Part shown: positions 36,558 through 43,866 of the stretch, piece after piece
How positions within the stretch are numbered: position 1 is the stretch's first letter
Layout: each line of letters starts with the position of its first letter
Origin: Haloarcula pellucida
GTDB lineage: Archaea; Halobacteriota; Halobacteria; Halobacteriales; Haloarculaceae
Length of the DNA: 64,000 bases
Direction of reading: 5' to 3'
Assembly: GCF_014647235.1 (NCBI RefSeq)
Contig: NZ_BMOU01000001.1
Coordinates: 186,001 to 250,000, forward strand
Made by a program: the position numbers and the translations under genes
Notes under the pieces: generated by a model
What the model saw: only the letters and a program-made list of their open reading frames with translations
The model's database searches: none
What the model was told of the DNA's origin: nothing

Positions 36558-37162
36558 GGCCGTGGTAAATCGCCAGACGGTGGGTGATTCCACGGTGTCA
36601 CGGCGCGCTTGATGTTGTGAACGACACACTTCGGGACGATCTCACGATGTTTGATCACCGGTCTTACGTCGTCTTCGCAGAGTTTTTCGCGTAACTCCAT
36701 CCAATCGTAGCCTTTGTCCGCAGTGAGGCGGGCGACCTGCCAGCTGAGCTGTGTGTCGTGCGTTTTCTCGGTCGTACAGTGAACGTCCAGAATCGCGTGA
36801 CTCTCTGTGCCCACGAGAGCGGTCGTTTTGAGCGTTTGGACCCGGTAATTGGTCCGGCGGCAGTAGTGTTTGCTAGCTGTTTCGCGGTGGAAAAACGTCG
36901 CGTCGATCGCGGCGTGACCGCTCGGGTCGTGCAGCTGCGCCGAGAGGCGCAGCAGCACTCGCCAGAGTGCGGTCTTGATCCTGTCAAACCACTTCACTAG
37001 CGTCAAGTGGTCGGGGAGATCGGCCGAGTCGAGACCGATTTCCCCGAGTATTTGCGGCATCTCGCTTAGCAGGTCGAGGGTTTCTCTGTACAATTTCTCA
37101 AATAAACCCGCAGACAGTGCAGCGACAGCACCGCGTACTCGGCGAAGCCACCAACTGCGTTT
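36558..37162 (-). mobile_element. Defective IS5-family insertion sequence
   Basis: The minus strand encodes a transposase fragment, with signatures YRETLDLLSEMPQILGEIGL, HAAIDATFF (first DDE Asp), CRRTNYRVQTLKTTALV, DVHCTTEKTHDTQL, TADKGYDW (second Asp) and CVVHNIKRAV (C-terminal helix). Compared with full-length haloarchaeal IS5 transposases as I remember them, an NAGDL-type segment before TADKGYDW and about 60 residues carrying the third acidic residue between VIKHRE and IVPK are missing, both without shifting the frame. The N-terminus is also degraded to a stop codon at 37163-37165. I see no intact terminal repeats. It cannot transpose by itself. Confidence 0.8.
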
Positions 37163-37401
37163 TTAGCTAACTGGACCGCTTTCCTCGTGAAGTGGGAGAT
37201 CTTCGACATAGGCATCGTCGATTTCCCGCTTCACTTTCCTCGCTCTGACGGTTGGAGCCGACGACGTCTTCCGGTTCACCAGAGCCCACTTTTTCGATCG
37301 ATTGGGCGGAGTTCCTTCATTTGGCGACGCTTTGATGAGGCACCTTGCCGGAATTTGATCAGAAAACATTTACAGACGCTCGCTTTTCTTTTGCGATAAG
37401 G

Positions 37402-37626
37402 ATGGGTAAAATCACTTCGCCAGCAGAGGAATGGAGACAGCCTTTGCTATTATACGCCACTTTTCCTATTTCTGTAGTGGCATCTGTTGTTGTTGGTAAT
37501 CTACTACTTCCTCATTTTTTGAGTGTAAATCAATATCAACCATATCTAACAGCTACCCTCATAGTTGTAATCTCACTTTGTTTGCTTGTCGTTGCTTCGG
37601 CGATTGATTCTCTAGAAAATTCTTAA
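37402..37626 (+). CDS. Small two-helix membrane protein in the island
   Basis: 74 aa from ATG at 37402, with a TTTACA TATA-like box ~30 nt upstream. Two helices are predicted (about 13-34 and 47-66) with a short loop NLLLPHFLSVNQYQPY; the C-terminus is SAIDSLENS. AT-rich codon use marks it as accessory. It is convergent with the Tat-secreted protein at 37745-38584, separated by ~118 AT-rich bases. Two-TM proteins beside secreted peptides are sometimes immunity proteins; that is a hypothesis. The preceding 37163-37401 has no convincing gene. Confidence 0.55.
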   Translation: MGKITSPAEEWRQPLLLYATFPISVVASVVVGNLLLPHFLSVNQYQPYLTATLIVVISLCLLVVASAIDSLENS

Positions 37627-37744
37627 AATAAACCAGAATAAATTTGCTTACGAATACCCAATAAAACCGCCGACAGGACCTATGATTATTTTGAAATATG
37701 AGCGATGAGAATACTCTGTAGTTAGCGGTGATTGCTGACTCAGA

Positions 37745-38584
37745 CTAGCCCAGATCTGGGATAGGCGGCATAAGTGGGCCTCCAACAGTCATGTTTTCTC
37801 CTGCTTCCAAGTGGGCCTTCGGTACATCTACGACCTTAGACAGATCCGACCGATCGGTATCGTAACCGGTACTTGAGAGCGTGCGAATTTCGGGACCGCC
37901 GGGCCATCCGCGACTGTTCTTATCATATCCACCGATAGTGAACTCTCGCCCGCCATAGTCAACAAGGTGGCTCAGGAACAGCTTCCCAATGAGATAGCAT
38001 ATTCCTGCAGCGAACCCTCCCGCAATTGGAGTGCCTATTTTGCTAGCGACAGCACCACATAGTACTGCTTCAACCGTCCCGTCACCGAGTTCATCAAGTT
38101 CTTTATCGGTCTTGGCGGCGATAACGAAGGAGTAGTGGTCGTCGTAGTGATCAGCTGGACAGTTCCCCGTCTGTTGAATGTCAACATAATGCTTTTCAAC
38201 CACCTTATCGTGCGCCTGTACCCGGACTCTGCCCCGAACTCCGCCCTGGGCAGTCACTTCACTGGGTCCTACTGATCGGTCAACATCTTGGACCATCACT
38301 TCCGAAGTCTCTTTGTCGACTCGGACCAGATATGCACCCTCACTCTCGGTAGCATGCTTCAGCTCGGATTTTCTCGCCTGAATGAGAGAGTATCTGTCGT
38401 CTTGAGCGAGTAGATCTATTTTGTCACTGCAGCTATTGCAATCGGATTCCGAATCGGCCGTGCGTCGGCGGCCTCTCTGTCCAAAGGCAGATCCTGAAAG
38501 ACCAGCAAGGCCCGCGACAGATGCGCCGGATGTTTTCAATATTTTACGGCGACCAATCGAGATTCGGTCTTTTTCGCACATCAT
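37745..38584 (-). CDS. Tat-secreted cysteine-containing protein, halocin-like features
   Basis: 279 aa. A leaderless promoter (TTATAATTG ~26 nt upstream on the minus strand, near 38606-38614) supports expression. Tat signal GRRKILKTSGASVAGLAG ends near AFG-Q. The mature protein has CNSC (49/52), a beta-rich middle (~60-150), Cys142, then a glycine-rich hydrophobic helix between Cys176 and Cys196 (CGAVASKIGTPIAGGFAAGIC) followed by YLIGKLFLSHLV, and a polar tail. A long N-terminal part before a Cys-bracketed hydrophobic Gly-rich segment recalls halocin C8 precursors, but there are fewer Cys and I cannot show homology. Function unknown. Confidence 0.65.
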   Translation of the reverse strand: MMCEKDRISIGRRKILKTSGASVAGLAGLSGSAFGQRGRRRTADSESDCNSCSDKIDLLAQDDRYSLIQARKSELKHATESEGAYLVRVDKETSEVMVQDVDRSVGPSEVTAQGGVRGRVRVQAHDKVVEKHYVDIQQTGNCPADHYDDHYSFVIAAKTDKELDELGDGTVEAVLCGAVASKIGTPIAGGFAAGICYLIGKLFLSHLVDYGGREFTIGGYDKNSRGWPGGPEIRTLSSTGYDTDRSDLSKVVDVPKAHLEAGENMTVGGPLMPPIPDLG

Positions 38585-38770
38585 TATCCTTCAATTAAGT
38601 CATCAATTATAACTCTTTTCAATCAATTCTATTTTAATTTATTAATACAATGGAAATAATCTGGTCGGTATAGATCTGGAAAACCAACAGCATGTCAAGC
38701 ATTCCTTATACGCTTATATTGTAGTGCCACTGATTCTATGCCGACCCTTCTTCAGATTCCAGCACATCAA

Positions 38771-39067
38771 TTACGCCCGATGCCATTGGGTTCGAGTTCG
38801 CCTCCACTTCGACCGCACTCGGCCGTCGTGGGTAGCCTCTCCATCGTAGACGCGTGTATTTTCAACCGACGCCGAGGTAGTACCACTCCCATTCTGAGTA
38901 GCCGAGCTAGTCGTCTGTGAGTTCGTACTGGCTGTGACGCGAGTTGATGCATTCTGGACAGCGTTTCTTCGTGACCGATCGGATGCCTTGGTTCGACCGC
39001 CTTTTGGAGCGTAACTGGTCGGAGCGCCGCGATCAGCCCGGGTTTTGGTTAGCTGCTGGTGGACCAT
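38771..39067 (-). other. Degenerate or spurious reading frame
   Basis: A 98-aa frame (MVHQQLTKTRADRGAP...) starts inside the end of the membrane-protein gene at 39049. Its Ser/Thr/Arg-rich composition is unlike its neighbours. Another minus frame shows KKRCPEC and YEWYYLG-like zinc-ribbon-style text interrupted by stops and ends in an acidic tail, so this may be a decayed gene spread over frames. The AT-rich bases 38585-38770 before it hold the promoter of the secreted protein and no gene. Confidence 0.3.
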
Positions 39068-39408
39068 GTGAACACCATAGGGAGTCCGTCCAGAGCCGAC
39101 AGCACCCCGCGCAGCAGAGACAGCACAGCCGCCGAGCCCTCCACTGCAGCATAGCTTCCAACCGTCGCTGCGGACCAGGCAGCATCTTCAGCGGCATTGA
39201 CTGGTTTGGCTGCCTGAGCCCGCGCTTGGTCCGCCAGCTTGACCAGTGGGGGAGCTCCATGGCTCAGCAACCATTTCTGTGATTTTGCAACGGTCCAGAG
39301 AGTCACCGTAAATACTACCCAGGAAAGACGATCTGGTAGCACGAATCCAACATCTGCACCTATCCGAAGCAGGAATGCAGGTGGGAGGCCGGCAACTAAC
39401 AGAGCCAA
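39049..39408 (-). CDS. Island membrane protein, TTG start
   Basis: 119 aa beginning with TTG at 39408, 13 bp inside the end of the upstream gene, which implies translational coupling. Two hydrophobic helices (about 2-20 and 25-44) precede an alanine-rich amphipathic stretch (QARAQAAKPVNAAEDAAWSA) and a final hydrophobic helix near SAAVLSLLRGVLSALDGL. Small Ala-rich membrane proteins in tandem are typical of mobile-element transfer or pilus-like clusters, but no conjugation gene is recognised nearby. Function unknown. Confidence 0.5.
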   Translation of the reverse strand: MALLVAGLPPAFLLRIGADVGFVLPDRLSWVVFTVTLWTVAKSQKWLLSHGAPPLVKLADQARAQAAKPVNAAEDAAWSAATVGSYAAVEGSAAVLSLLRGVLSALDGLPMVFTWSTSS

Positions 39409-39914
39409 ATACGAGCTAGCTGCTTGTCGAGCCAGTTGTCGAACTGATTGAGTGGCCAGATTGTGACTAACCAGAAGGTAGCTATCAACGATATCATTAG
39501 GGTCAGCAGAATGAGGCCGATGTATCTTCCGACAAATATGAAGATAGACTTGAGGAAGACGTACGCCATAACGAGCAGCAAGATTAGGGTGACTCCATCA
39601 TAGAGATGTTCTCCAGGAACGGCAGCACTAATTGCCCAGGAAGTGACTTCTGACCTCTCGATCCCCTCAGTCACTATCGCGTGGCCAATAGCGTCGAAGA
39701 ATGTTCCTGAAGCTGATGCGAGCGGGGGCCAAAAGAAGAGGGACAAAAATGCGATTAGCAGCCGTGCAGCGGACCTTTTCCGACGTCCGTGAGATAACGA
39801 CGAATATCTCAACCCCAGATAGGCGGCAGACAAGAATTGCAGTCCCAGTGCGAGGGGAATCACGAGTTTCCAGTATATATTCGGGATGACCTTAGTCCAA
39901 GGTGGGTTAGCGGC
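39396..39914 (-). pseudogene. 3' part of a membrane-protein gene cut by IS6 insertion
   Basis: About 173 codons with several helices (WKLVIPLALGLQFLSAAYLGL, LLIAFLSLFFWPP, LILLLVMAYVFLKSIFIFV, LLTLMISLIATFWLVTIW) end with TAG at 39396. The reading frame runs into the IS6 end at 39915, so the native N-terminus is missing; the ATG at 39983 lies within the IS. The reading frame is exactly in phase with the fragment beginning at 40752 if the IS (39915-40605) is removed, so both may be halves of one ~220-aa gene. Confidence 0.55.
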
Positions 39915-40606
39915 CGTCGTGTTAAGATAAGGATGAGGCGGTCGGTGTTTCGAATGCTCTATGTCCGAAATCGACCGCCTCACCGGAGATAGCGACTGGA
40001 TTGATTTGGATTTTGTGGAGCGTGAGCGGACACCCGAGCAGATCGTTGAAATGGGTATTCAGTTGCATCTGGCTGTCTTATCACCTTCGAATACTAAACA
40101 GCATCTTGAGAGGTTGGGTGTCCAACGCAGTCGAACAGCGATTCATAACTGGGTGCAGAAGGCTGATCTACAGCCGACCGGCACGAGATCGTCGAATTAC
40201 GTTGCGGTCGACGAAACCGTAATTCAGCTCGGGACCGAGCGCTATTGGCTGTACGCCGCCGTCGATCCCACAACCAACGAATTCCTGCACGTCCGCCTGT
40301 TTCCAACGACGAATTCGGGACTCACGCTCGTGTTTCTGCGTGAACTCCGCGAGAAACACAACATCGACGATGCGACGTTTCTCATCGACGACGCTGCCCA
40401 TCTCAAAGACGCACTCTCACGACTCGGCCTCCGATTTCATATCCGTCGCCACGGAAATCGGAACAGCGTCGAACGTATCTTTCGTGAGGTAAAACGACGA
40501 ACCTCTTCGTTTTCAAATACGTTTAGTCACGTCGAGCCGGCGACAGCAGAATCCTGGCTCGAAGCCTTCGCTGTCTGGTGGAACCGATGCCAAAGTTAAC
40601 ACGACG
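39915..40606 (+). mobile_element. IS6-family insertion sequence
   Basis: About 690 bp bounded by 11-bp perfect inverted repeats, CGTCGTGTTAA at 39915-39925 and its complement at 40596-40606, around one transposase gene. Size and transposase fit haloarchaeal IS6-family elements. The bases outside the repeats do not form an 8-bp direct repeat, so either later deletion or replicative rearrangement removed the target duplication. It interrupts a membrane-protein gene. Confidence 0.85.
39961..40599 (+). CDS. IS6-family transposase
   Basis: 212 aa. N-terminal HTH (LERLGVQRSRTAIHNWVQKA) and a DDE catalytic core: first Asp in YVAVDETVIQLG, second in FLIDDAAHL, Glu in RNSVERIFREVKRRTSSF. WLYAAVDPTTNEFLHVRLFPTTN is the characteristic IS6 block. 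All three acidic residues and the C-terminus (ESWLEAFAVWWNRCQS) are present, so it looks intact and possibly active. Confidence 0.93.
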   Translation: MSEIDRLTGDSDWIDLDFVERERTPEQIVEMGIQLHLAVLSPSNTKQHLERLGVQRSRTAIHNWVQKADLQPTGTRSSNYVAVDETVIQLGTERYWLYAAVDPTTNEFLHVRLFPTTNSGLTLVFLRELREKHNIDDATFLIDDAAHLKDALSRLGLRFHIRRHGNRNSVERIFREVKRRTSSFSNTFSHVEPATAESWLEAFAVWWNRCQS

Positions 40607-40752
40607 AAGACCACCCCCAATACAAATATTGAGGAGCCAAAGATTACTGGGGAGCGTGATTCATACATTTTTGCCTGAGAATAAGCGTAGAATGAGATGG
40701 CACCTTGTGCGATCAGGAATAGTGGGGCTCCAACAACTGCTATAGCGGGCAT
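40607..40752 (-). pseudogene. 5' fragment of a membrane-protein gene
   Basis: Starts with ATG at 40752 behind a textbook leaderless promoter (GGTTTTATAC on the minus strand, near 40776-40786). Encodes MPAIAVVGAPLFLIAQGAIS..., two helices, and is cut by the IS6 end after ~49 codons. Only the IS sequence supplies the remainder of the present frame. Confidence 0.6.
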
Positions 40753-41101
40753 ATATACTGCTGTGATATGTCAGTATAAAACCTTTTTGAGAAGATTGCT
40801 ACTCATATCAGTAGTTGAAAACACGCCTATTCTATTCAGTAGTGCTTCCGAGCTCCGGTCGGTATTAGAAGGGGGCTCAGAGCAAGAGGAATACCGTGCT
40901 CACACACATAAGGATACAATCAATTAGGCCTTTAGACTCAGATATTAGGCTCCGTTGAAACACTCTGAAACTGATAGAGCCGGTGTGCGAGATACAGAGG
41001 GTGGATGCAGCACGGAGAGTGTGTTTGGTTCAGGCCGAACGGGATGAAAAGGCAGTGGAACGTCTGCGCATTAATCGTCCAACCTCGGTTGAGGTGCGCG
41101 T
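40753..41101. other. Gap without a gene; possible IS debris
   Basis: 349 AT-rich bases. Besides the promoter of the truncated membrane-protein gene, it contains GGCTCCGTTGAAA (40948-40960), which resembles the outer end of many haloarchaeal insertion sequences, and about 130 GC-richer bases after it that encode nothing recognisable. Probably the scar of an older insertion. Confidence 0.35.
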
Positions 41102-41860
41102 CTACACAGAACGACGTTCATTCTCGATGTGATCAACGTAGGTGTCAACCACGTTCTGAATGATGGTTTCGCCGGCTTTAGCGGTTGCTTTAGCCGGATC
41201 GCCAAGCACACCGTTTTGGGTGATGGTTTTGAATCCTTCGCTCAGAAGGCGAGCGGTAGAGATCTCCCCTTCAGGGCCGGACTCGATGTTCTCAACCCTT
41301 ACTAGATCCTCATTCACCGCCAACACCACTGCCGTCTCGGCTGCACCGGCATGAATCACGTCCTGATCGTATTCGATCCCGGCCTTGCTGAGGCCATCAT
41401 TCAGTAACTGCATATGCTCGTCGAGGTCAGCCAAGGGAATCACAGTGGCTTCGATTTCCCGAGCGACATCAGGTGCGACAGTCTTGACTGGGCCGAAATT
41501 CCCGCCGTGCGTCGGGACTAAGACGATATGTTCGAAGCCGTGGTCATCGAGCGACCGGCAGTATGCCCGGATTACATCCATCAGTGTCTCGGGTGGGATA
41601 GTGATTGTGCCTGGGAATTCCATGTGATGTCCCGAGCAGCCAGGCCGGATCGTCGGTGCAGCAAGAGCATCCCCCAATTTCTCCGCGATCCGCTGCGAGA
41701 GTTCGTCACCGTCCAGTGTGTCCATATTCAACGGAAGGTGGGGACCGTGCTGTTCGATCGACCCGACGGAAACGATCGCCGTCCGTATCTCGTTTTCGAG
41801 AGCTGATTCGACTTCTGGCCATACCATCTCCTCAAGGAGTATTGGCCTGCGAGAAGGCAT
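41102..41860 (-). CDS. Creatininase-family metal-dependent amidohydrolase
   Basis: 252 aa with all family metal-binding blocks: Glu36/His38 in SIEQHGPHLP, Asp47 in NMDTLDG, SGHHMEFPGT, VPTHGGN and the late Glu in AGAAET. The family includes creatinine amidohydrolase and the archaeal MftE/ArfB-like enzymes that open cyclic amides or formamides. A TATA-like TTTTTAATC lies ~28 nt upstream. It is the only recognisable metabolic enzyme in the island; genes it works with are not evident. Confidence 0.9.
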   Translation of the reverse strand: MPSRRPILLEEMVWPEVESALENEIRTAIVSVGSIEQHGPHLPLNMDTLDGDELSQRIAEKLGDALAAPTIRPGCSGHHMEFPGTITIPPETLMDVIRAYCRSLDDHGFEHIVLVPTHGGNFGPVKTVAPDVAREIEATVIPLADLDEHMQLLNDGLSKAGIEYDQDVIHAGAAETAVVLAVNEDLVRVENIESGPEGEISTARLLSEGFKTITQNGVLGDPAKATAKAGETIIQNVVDTYVDHIENERRSV

Positions 41861-41942
41861 GCAGTTGGTGGTCCTCCCGCATGGATTAAAAATCCTATCA
41901 AACGATAGCGTTGACGTAAGCGTTGTTTGGTATCAGACCGTC

Positions 41943-42602
41943 TTATCTGGCCTCTTCGGCATCGATTTGCCAGCTGAACTGTTTGCATCGGTATCCATAG
42001 CTTGGGTCGTAGACGCATGCTTCGCCCTGCACCTCAACGATGTATATCGCGTAATGCGGCGCTCCTAATCCATCAACCTCTACTGTGGCATCCAACTCTG
42101 CGACTCCCGCAGTAAAATTGTACTCAACTTCTGTATTGCAGTCGTTGCCTTTCCCAGCACAAGTCGTTTGATCGAATACTGTGAAACAAAAGTCCCAATC
42201 ACACGTGCCTGCCTCGTGTGTGAAACTCCAACTAAATGTAACTCCTGCAACATCGAATGACCCGCCAAGATCTAAATCATCACCGTCTGCTTGTTGGATG
42301 CCCACACCAGTAGCAACTGAATCAACGGTATGGTTTACTTCGTTCTCGGAACCAGTTGTGAACCACTCAGGATGATTCTGATTACCGTTCGACTGTTCTG
42401 AAGCGCCATTAGAACCATCCGATGTTTTTCTTCGATTGGTGTTGTTTTTAGCCGATGCCACTCCGGTCAGAATTGTACTGCTGACTCCCGCAGAAGTAAC
42501 TAATTTAAGTATATTTCTCCGAGTCTGCGAACTATAACTTTCTTTATTGACCTCTTCTCCAGACTCATTAGATCTACTTAGCGACTTCAATTCACCCTTC
42601 AT
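41943..42602 (-). CDS. Tat-secreted disulfide-rich protein (intact copy)
   Basis: 219 aa behind a leaderless promoter (TTTATAAAT, minus strand near 42624-42632). Tat motif TRRNILKLV follows a 28-residue N-extension; cleavage is expected near VASA. A polar Asn/Ser-rich linker (~52-80) leads to a compact C-terminal domain (~115-212) with six cysteines (134, 139, 148, 155, 196, 206) in beta-strand-like surroundings (VEYNFTAGVAELDATVEVDG, HYAIYIVEVQGEAC). The layout suggests a small disulfide-stabilised extracellular domain. A diverged, broken copy lies at 36223-36557. I know of no matching family; toxin, halocin or surface adhesin are all open. Confidence 0.7.
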   Translation of the reverse strand: MKGELKSLSRSNESGEEVNKESYSSQTRRNILKLVTSAGVSSTILTGVASAKNNTNRRKTSDGSNGASEQSNGNQNHPEWFTTGSENEVNHTVDSVATGVGIQQADGDDLDLGGSFDVAGVTFSWSFTHEAGTCDWDFCFTVFDQTTCAGKGNDCNTEVEYNFTAGVAELDATVEVDGLGAPHYAIYIVEVQGEACVYDPSYGYRCKQFSWQIDAEEAR

Positions 42603-42746
42603 AAAGTAAAAATAGTCTAAGTGATTTATAAAATACTTTACCCAGAATTTTATATAAAACCTTCAATATAATGGGTGCATGAATACCACGGGTTTTATTT
42701 AGTCCACTAAGGGGGTGTTTGAGAATCGGCATTAATAACGGAGTGC

Positions 42747-43163
42747 TTAGAGTTGATCAATTCCTCGTGCAACTCTGTCTCCGATGGCAGCACCGACAAC
42801 TGATGCAAGAACAGCAACAGACAGTCCAAAAACAATAGCAACAGGAACGAACAGTACCGTTAGAACACCGTACTCGAACGATGCCGACCAGCCGTCTTCC
42901 AGAATCTCAAACACATGCCATATTGTCGGAAGGCCGCCCAGTAATCCAGTTCGTAAGCCAGCACGGCCGATTGATATCGGGGTGCGGTTGTAATGATACC
43001 CTACAATAACTCCTGCAAATAACACTGGTGTGAACGAAATAACGTTCCCAGAGGAGAACAAAGAAACCGCTACCGTAACCGGAACCGAACAGATTCCAAG
43101 TATCGTCGCTATCCGCAGCGATTGGCCGGTCTCCGAAATCTTTGGCAACTGAGTAAGCTCCAT
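42747..43163 (-). CDS. Small polytopic membrane protein, DUF5518-like
   Basis: 138 aa, four hydrophobic helices (about 17-38, 40-56, 68-85, 98-130). FAGVIVGYHYNRTPISIGRAGLRTGLLGGLP resembles the glycine-rich repeats of haloarchaeal DUF5518-type proteins, from memory. TATTTTATAC upstream (minus, ~43192-43201) is a plausible TATA box. It is the rightmost gene of the island. Function unknown. Confidence 0.6.
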   Translation of the reverse strand: MELTQLPKISETGQSLRIATILGICSVPVTVAVSLFSSGNVISFTPVLFAGVIVGYHYNRTPISIGRAGLRTGLLGGLPTIWHVFEILEDGWSASFEYGVLTVLFVPVAIVFGLSVAVLASVVGAAIGDRVARGIDQL

Positions 43164-43330
43164 CTCTTATGAATCCTTCACGAGTGCCAGAGTGTATAAA
43201 ATATACGATATATTATTTCCCGTAATAATATGCTGGTGTTCGTAGACAGTCTTCTAATCGGAATAGCAAGGTAGCTCACGCGGCTGCCCTGAGGAACGTG
43301 ATTCCGAGATACTGCGTTACTACCACACGG

Positions 43331-43372
43331 GGCGCTGTACGAGCAATTGGTCGACGAACACGGCCTGTTCTG
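43331..43372 (+). pseudogene. Remnant of a glycosyltransferase gene 3' end
   Basis: GALYEQLVDEHGLF-stop closely matches the last residues of the glycosyltransferase at 36190 (ESLYERLVEAHGLF-stop): the 42 nt differ at only about eight positions. Upstream bases (43164-43330) do not continue the gene, so only the 3' tip remains. It marks the right edge of the AT-rich island. Confidence 0.75.
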
Positions 43373-43374
43373 AT

Positions 43375-43452
43375 AGTGACTGCTGTAAGTCATTCCGGTA
43401 TCGACCGCCAGCCAGCGGATGGTCGAACCGGTACATAGTTACAGCAATCACT
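43375..43452. repeat. 78-bp imperfect hairpin or MITE-like element
   Basis: AGTGACTGCTGTAA (43375-43388) and TTACAGCAATCACT (43439-43452) are inverted with one mismatch, and an inner pair CCGGTATCGACC/GGTCGAACCGG extends the dyad, leaving a ~14-nt loop. It starts two bases after the glycosyltransferase remnant. It may be a non-autonomous transposon relic or a structured transcript end. The remaining bases up to 43502 hold no gene. Confidence 0.6.
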
Positions 43453-43502
43453 ATGAGCCATCGGCGGGGACGTTATCCGCCATCGTGTCGTAGACGCTTA
43501 CA

Positions 43503-43814
43503 ATGGACGACGCTCGACTCCTTCGTGCGTTCGTGCTTCCCGAGCTCGCGATGCTGTCGATCCTCCTCCTCTATCTCGGTGCCCGCCTCACCAGCGAGAC
43601 GGGCCGCGCGGCGTCACTCTCGCGCCCGCTCACGCTCGCCGCGTTCCTGTTCGTCCTCCTCGAACTGCTGATTCCGCTGGCCGTCTGTCTCGACGTCTGC
43701 CGACGGCCCGACGACCCCGATATGATCCGGGTCCACGCCGCCGCGATGCCGCTCGTGAACGTCCTCGGCGTGCTGGCGTACCTCGACGACCGTAAGCGGT
43801 CCCGGGAGAAGTGA
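43503..43814 (+). CDS. Small membrane protein, unknown function
   Basis: 103 aa with three helices (about 8-27, 40-63, 78-94), GC-rich haloarchaeal codon use, basic C-terminus DDRKRSREK. It is the first core-type gene right of the island and lies 53 nt before the helicase gene on the same strand. No family recognised. Confidence 0.7.
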   Translation: MDDARLLRAFVLPELAMLSILLLYLGARLTSETGRAASLSRPLTLAAFLFVLLELLIPLAVCLDVCRRPDDPDMIRVHAAAMPLVNVLGVLAYLDDRKRSREK

Positions 43815-43866
43815 CGCCACCGCCCAGACGAAACCCGTTTGCCCCTCTGGCCCGTCCCTGCCTGTA

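Noticed and set aside
37163-37369. 68-aa minus-strand frame (ending IDDAYVEDLPLHEESGPVS) between the IS5 remnant and the two-TM gene
   Set aside because: The ending looks protein-like, but there is no promoter or family match; probably debris of an older gene. Kept out of the feature list.
38771-39067. A decayed zinc-ribbon gene read across frames
   Set aside because: CPEC-type text appears in one frame but is broken by stops and cannot be joined without assumed frameshifts; left as a low-confidence region only.
40697-40927. 76-aa plus-strand frame in the island gap
   Set aside because: It overlaps the promoter and start of the opposite membrane-protein gene and has no coding character.
36191-43372. 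An integrase or conjugation module explaining the island
   Set aside because: No tyrosine or serine recombinase, relaxase or VirB4/TraG-like ATPase was found; only IS transposases are present, so a self-transmissible element is not supported.
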